Assembly: GCA_002344005.1 (NCBI GenBank)
Contig: DDTD01000044.1
Location: 1-37,667, forward strand
Direction: 5' to 3'
DNA from: Ignavibacteria bacterium UBA2373
GTDB taxonomy: Bacteria > Bacteroidota > Ignavibacteria > Kapaibacteriales > UBA961
DNA length: 37,667 nucleotides
The stretch's first letter is position 1, and each line of letters starts with the position of its first letter. The notes beneath the pieces were generated by a model. It did no database searches, was not told the origin of the DNA, and saw only the letters and a list, made by a program, of their open reading frames with translations. Of this stretch, positions 35,227 to 37,667 are shown one piece after another. Position numbers and translations under genes: made by a program.

Positions 35227-36081
35227 ATGTTCGTCATTATCGGTATAGTTGTCGTCTTTGGTAGTATAGTTGTCGGGTACACAATGCACCATGGCGACCT
35301 TGCTATTTTATGGCAGTTGAATGAGTTTATCATTATCGGCGGTGCGGCATTGGGTTCGATGCTTATCGCCAATCCTTTGAATGTCACTATTGGTGTTTTC
35401 AAAGGAGTTATAGGAACTCTTAAGGGAAGTAAACTCACAAAAGCAACCTATTTAGAGCTTATGCAGCTTTTATTCGAGCTGTTTAATTTTGCTAAGCGTG
35501 AAGGAGTGATTGCCCTTGAACCACATATAGAAAACCCTTCATCCAGTTCGATTTTTACCAAGTATCCGACATTTCTTGGTAATCATCATGCTACCGATTT
35601 TTTATGCGATACCTTAAAAATAGTGCTTGGTGGCGGTGCTTCGCCATATGATTTGGAAGAGCTCATGGACATTGATCTTGAAACAGCCCATAGGGAAGAA
35701 TTGCAAGTGCCCACAGCATTAGCAACGGTGTCAGATGCTTTTCCGGGTCTGGGTATCGTGGCGGCAGTACTTGGGGTTATCATCACTATGGGTATTATTG
35801 ATCAGCCACCGGCAGTCATTGGTAGCAGCGTGGGTGCGGCTCTTGTAGGAACATTCTTCGGGGTATTGATGGCGTATGGTGTGGTGGGACCTATTGCCAA
35901 GAATATGGAAAATGCAGTGCATGAAGCAGAGCATTATATGACGGCAATAAAAGTGGCTTTACTGTCATTTGCCAAAGGGTCACCCGCTTCTGTGTCCGTA
36001 GAATTTGCCCGACGCAGTATCCCTCCTCATATTCGTCCATCGTTCAAAGAAACCGAAGAAGCAACCAAAAAAGCACGATAA
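35227..36081 (+). CDS. motA: MotA flagellar stator protein (second type)
   Basis: A 284-residue MotA, the ion-conducting partner of MotB. The N-terminus MFVIIGIVVVFGSIVVGY and the second helix (EFIIIGGAALGSMLIANP) are followed by a cytoplasmic domain. The last two helices contain FPGLGIVAAVLGVIITMG (conserved Pro) and VGAALVGTFFGVLMAYGVVGP. The sequence matches the longer proteobacterial-type MotA and differs clearly from the MotA at 12.0-12.9 kb. It is followed by motB after 21 nt, giving a complete stator unit. ATG 35227. Confidence 0.94.
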   Translation: MFVIIGIVVVFGSIVVGYTMHHGDLAILWQLNEFIIIGGAALGSMLIANPLNVTIGVFKGVIGTLKGSKLTKATYLELMQLLFELFNFAKREGVIALEPHIENPSSSSIFTKYPTFLGNHHATDFLCDTLKIVLGGGASPYDLEELMDIDLETAHREELQVPTALATVSDAFPGLGIVAAVLGVIITMGIIDQPPAVIGSSVGAALVGTFFGVLMAYGVVGPIAKNMENAVHEAEHYMTAIKVALLSFAKGSPASVSVEFARRSIPPHIRPSFKETEEATKKAR

Positions 36082-36102
36082 TCTCATTAAAGAGAAATTT
36101 AC

Positions 36103-36960
36103 ATGGAAAATACAGAACAACCCATAATTAAAAAAAAGAAAAAAGCTGCTCATCATGGTCATCATGGCGGTGCATGGAAAGTAGCGTATGCCGATTTTGT
36201 GACGGCGATGATGGCATTTTTCTTGGTGATGTGGATTCTTGGTCTTAGCGATGCGACCAAAAAAGGGGTAGCACAGTTTTTTACCGAGCCCGGCGCATTC
36301 AGCTTTTTGCAAGGGAAAGCATTGCCTGTGGCAGTAGATAATATTAAACCCACTACAGGACAAGGCAAAGAAGATGGGAAAAAATCAGGCGGTAAGGATG
36401 CATATAAATTAACTGATTCCATGCGTAAAGCAATAGTTGTGGAAAAAATTCAAGACTCAGCACGAATAAAAAGTTTAGAAAAATCTGTTAAAGACCAAAT
36501 TCAAGAATTAGCAAAAAAAGACCAAAATTTAGCAAAACTAATCAGTTCATTAAATGTGCAAATAACTCAAGAAGGGCTGCGTATTGAATTAGTAGAAAAT
36601 GAGGAAAGTGTATTTTTTGAAGTAGGAAGTGCCCGTCTTAATAAGCAAGCGATTACTTTATTACAGCAACTTGGAGCAGAGGTGGGTAAAATCCCCAATT
36701 TTGTGGAAATTGAAGGACATACCGATACTCGCGGTTATGGTAAAAACACGGGTTATGGTAATTGGGAATTATCGGCAGACAGAGCCAACAGTGCCCGCCG
36801 TGTGATGGAAAGTAATGGACTTTGGGAAGGGCAAGTCATTGGCGTAAAAGGTTATGCCGACAGAAAATTACGCACTCCGGAAAATCCTTTTGACATCAGC
36901 AATCGTCGTGTGACAATTTTGGTTCGTTATAAATCCGATAATGAAATACTCCCCCGATAA
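36103..36960 (+). CDS. motB: MotB flagellar stator protein
   Basis: A 285-residue MotB. The short Lys/His-rich N-terminus (KKKKKAAHHGHHGGAWK) precedes the single membrane helix VAYADFVTAMMAFFLVMWIL, whose Asp (about residue 31) is the conserved ion-binding residue. A plug-like segment and a charged helical linker (about residues 85-150) lead to an OmpA-like peptidoglycan-binding domain: FFEVGSARLNKQAI, VEIEGHTDTRGYG, NWELSADRANSARRVM and DISNRRVTILV. It anchors the stator to the cell wall. Co-transcribed with motA upstream (21-nt gap). Confidence 0.95.
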   Translation: MENTEQPIIKKKKKAAHHGHHGGAWKVAYADFVTAMMAFFLVMWILGLSDATKKGVAQFFTEPGAFSFLQGKALPVAVDNIKPTTGQGKEDGKKSGGKDAYKLTDSMRKAIVVEKIQDSARIKSLEKSVKDQIQELAKKDQNLAKLISSLNVQITQEGLRIELVENEESVFFEVGSARLNKQAITLLQQLGAEVGKIPNFVEIEGHTDTRGYGKNTGYGNWELSADRANSARRVMESNGLWEGQVIGVKGYADRKLRTPENPFDISNRRVTILVRYKSDNEILPR

Positions 36961-37056
36961 GCACAAACCGGATAGCAATATGACTCTCGCAATGTTGTAG
37001 AATAAATATATCACTTCGACATAAATCCAGTCAGAATTTCATCTGAATTTCGACTT

Positions 37057-37089
37057 AAAGCTATAAGGTTTCAAAAACCTTATAGCTTT
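37057..37089 (+). terminator. Hairpin after motB
   Basis: A perfect 15-bp inverted repeat (AAAGCTATAAGGTTT with its complement) around a 3-nt loop, between the motB end and the convergent minus-strand fragment. No T run follows on the plus strand, so it may be a weak or Rho-assisted terminator, or shared by both genes. Confidence 0.55.
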
Positions 37090-37122
37090 GGAAAAAACAT
37101 TGAGAATTTGGGAGCTGGCTAT

Positions 37123-37410
37123 TTACCGTACATACATAATACATTCATTTTTTGTATAAAATCCCGAGCGGAAATTAATAATATATATCCCATTTGCCAA
37201 ATTTGACAATGAATATATCAATTGATATTCTCCGCCTATATCCACTTGCTGTATCGGCTCTCCAACAATCTCACCCATAGTATTGATGAGTCTAAACTCT
37301 GTTTTTCCATCTAAGCCAGCCGTATAATCAAGAATTAATTGATTATCTTCCATGCAAAGCGAAATGGTTGAAAATGGAAGAGTTGATGTTTCTAACTTAC
37401 AGGCTGGCAT
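37123..37410 (-). pseudogene. Orphan T9SS-type sorting-domain fragment
   Basis: A 95-codon frame whose second half resembles a T9SS C-terminal domain: LILDYTAGLDGKTEFRLINT, MGEIVGEPIQQVDIGGEY, then LSNLANGIYIINFRSG and a short tail ending MYVR. The YPNP motif that normally starts the domain is absent, and there is no signal peptide or passenger; an in-frame stop lies about 35 nt upstream of the ATG. It therefore looks like the broken 3' end of a former secreted-protein gene. A small intact protein of unknown role is a less likely alternative. Confidence 0.5.
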
Positions 37411-37505
37411 TAACTTTCTTCGATTTAAAACGAAAGAGAATCAATTTCAAAATCATAGAATTGCAAGCTGGAAACAAATAAACGATAATATAACAGAGTT
37501 AATAA

Positions 37506-37533
37506 AAAACCCTTCGGAGTGAAAAGGCTTCAG
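37506..37533 (-). terminator. Probable terminator of the gene at the right edge
   Basis: On the minus strand AAGCCTT and AAGGGTT pair (one mismatch) around a 9-nt loop, followed by TTTTTT. It lies directly after the stop codon of the partial frame at 37537. Confidence 0.5.
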
Positions 37534-37536
37534 TTT

Positions 37537-37667
37537 TTAAGTATTTAAAAGTTGTTTATCATAAACATATTTTACAATGAAATCAAATATTGTTTTAGAT
37601 TTTTCAGAAATTAAGGAATTTGAGCATTTTCTTAAATCATCAAGATTCATAGTAATTTCTGTATAAT
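37537..37667 (-). CDS. Possible 3' end of a gene leaving the window
   Basis: On the minus strand a frame open from the window edge runs for about 43 codons (...ITMNLDDLRKCSNSLISEK... DKQLLNT) to a TAA at 37537-37539 and is followed by a terminator-like hairpin. The content is polar and helical, with no family I recognise. It could be the C-terminus of a longer protein or a 38-residue protein starting at the ATG within it. A plus-strand 29-codon frame from 37577 covers the same DNA and is less likely. Confidence 0.35.
   Translation of the reverse strand, partial: YTEITMNLDDLRKCSNSLISEKSKTIFDFIVKYVYDKQLLNT

Noticed and set aside
37577..37666. 29-codon plus-strand frame at the right edge
   Set aside because: Very short, and the opposite strand has an open frame through the edge followed by a terminator-like hairpin, which explains the DNA better.

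Overview
The window looks like chromosomal DNA of a moderately AT-rich bacterium of the Bacteroidota/Chlorobi side of the tree, most likely a Kapabacteria- or Ignavibacteria-like lineage. Two signals point there. Several exported proteins end in a type IX secretion (T9SS, Por) sorting domain with a YPNP motif and a basic C-terminus, which is typical of that superphylum. Flagellar stator genes (two different motA, one motB) are also present, which most classical Bacteroidetes lack. A few upstream regions carry Bacteroidetes-like TAnnTTTG elements. The lineage assignment is inference; no rRNA is in the window.

Layout. 0.1-6.8 kb: housekeeping and signalling genes: an M42 aminopeptidase (minus), mltG, cdsA (minus), then a tight plus-strand operon of a catalytically degenerate 3-hydroxyacyl-CoA-dehydrogenase-like protein, an MtnX-like HAD phosphatase and a membrane histidine kinase. 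6.9-8.6 kb: an AT-rich patch with two small unknown membrane proteins and a short 30-bp direct-repeat cluster. 8.6-14.6 kb: a MazG-like pyrophosphohydrolase, then a minus-strand series (AAC(3)-type acetyltransferase, GIY-YIG-like protein, peptide-binding lipoprotein, an orphan motA, ruvA, a small membrane protein), cutA and tRNA-Pro(GGG). 15-24 kb: an envelope/accessory region with a lipoprotein, two tandem paralogous lipoproteins, a large T9SS-sorted protein with Ig-like repeats, and a roughly 3-kb insertion (decayed IS5-family transposase, hydrolase-like gene, barrel-like gene) bounded by an about 515-bp direct duplication. 24.2-31.7 kb: a polar amino-acid ABC transporter (ATPase plus fused binding-protein/permease) followed 12 nt later by a three-PAS hybrid histidine kinase, then a T9SS-sorted Asp-box (sialidase-like) protein. 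31.8-35 kb: a GAF/SpoIIE-type phosphatase downstream of pyruvate kinase (minus). 35.2-37 kb: motA-motB, then an orphan sorting-domain fragment and the end of a gene that leaves the window.

How the genes fit together. Much of the window concerns the cell envelope and sensing: peptidoglycan and lipid synthesis (mltG, cdsA), solute uptake (OppA-like protein, amino-acid ABC system), motility stators, and three signalling proteins. The most unusual parts are the duplication-bounded insertion at 17.8-21.8 kb and short perfect palindromes at matching positions in the leaders of the two paralogous lipoprotein genes. One of these palindromes is broken in the duplicated copy that no longer drives a gene. 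I did not find a complete, clearly new multi-gene defence or metabolic system. Domain calls are by eye from motifs, with no database search.
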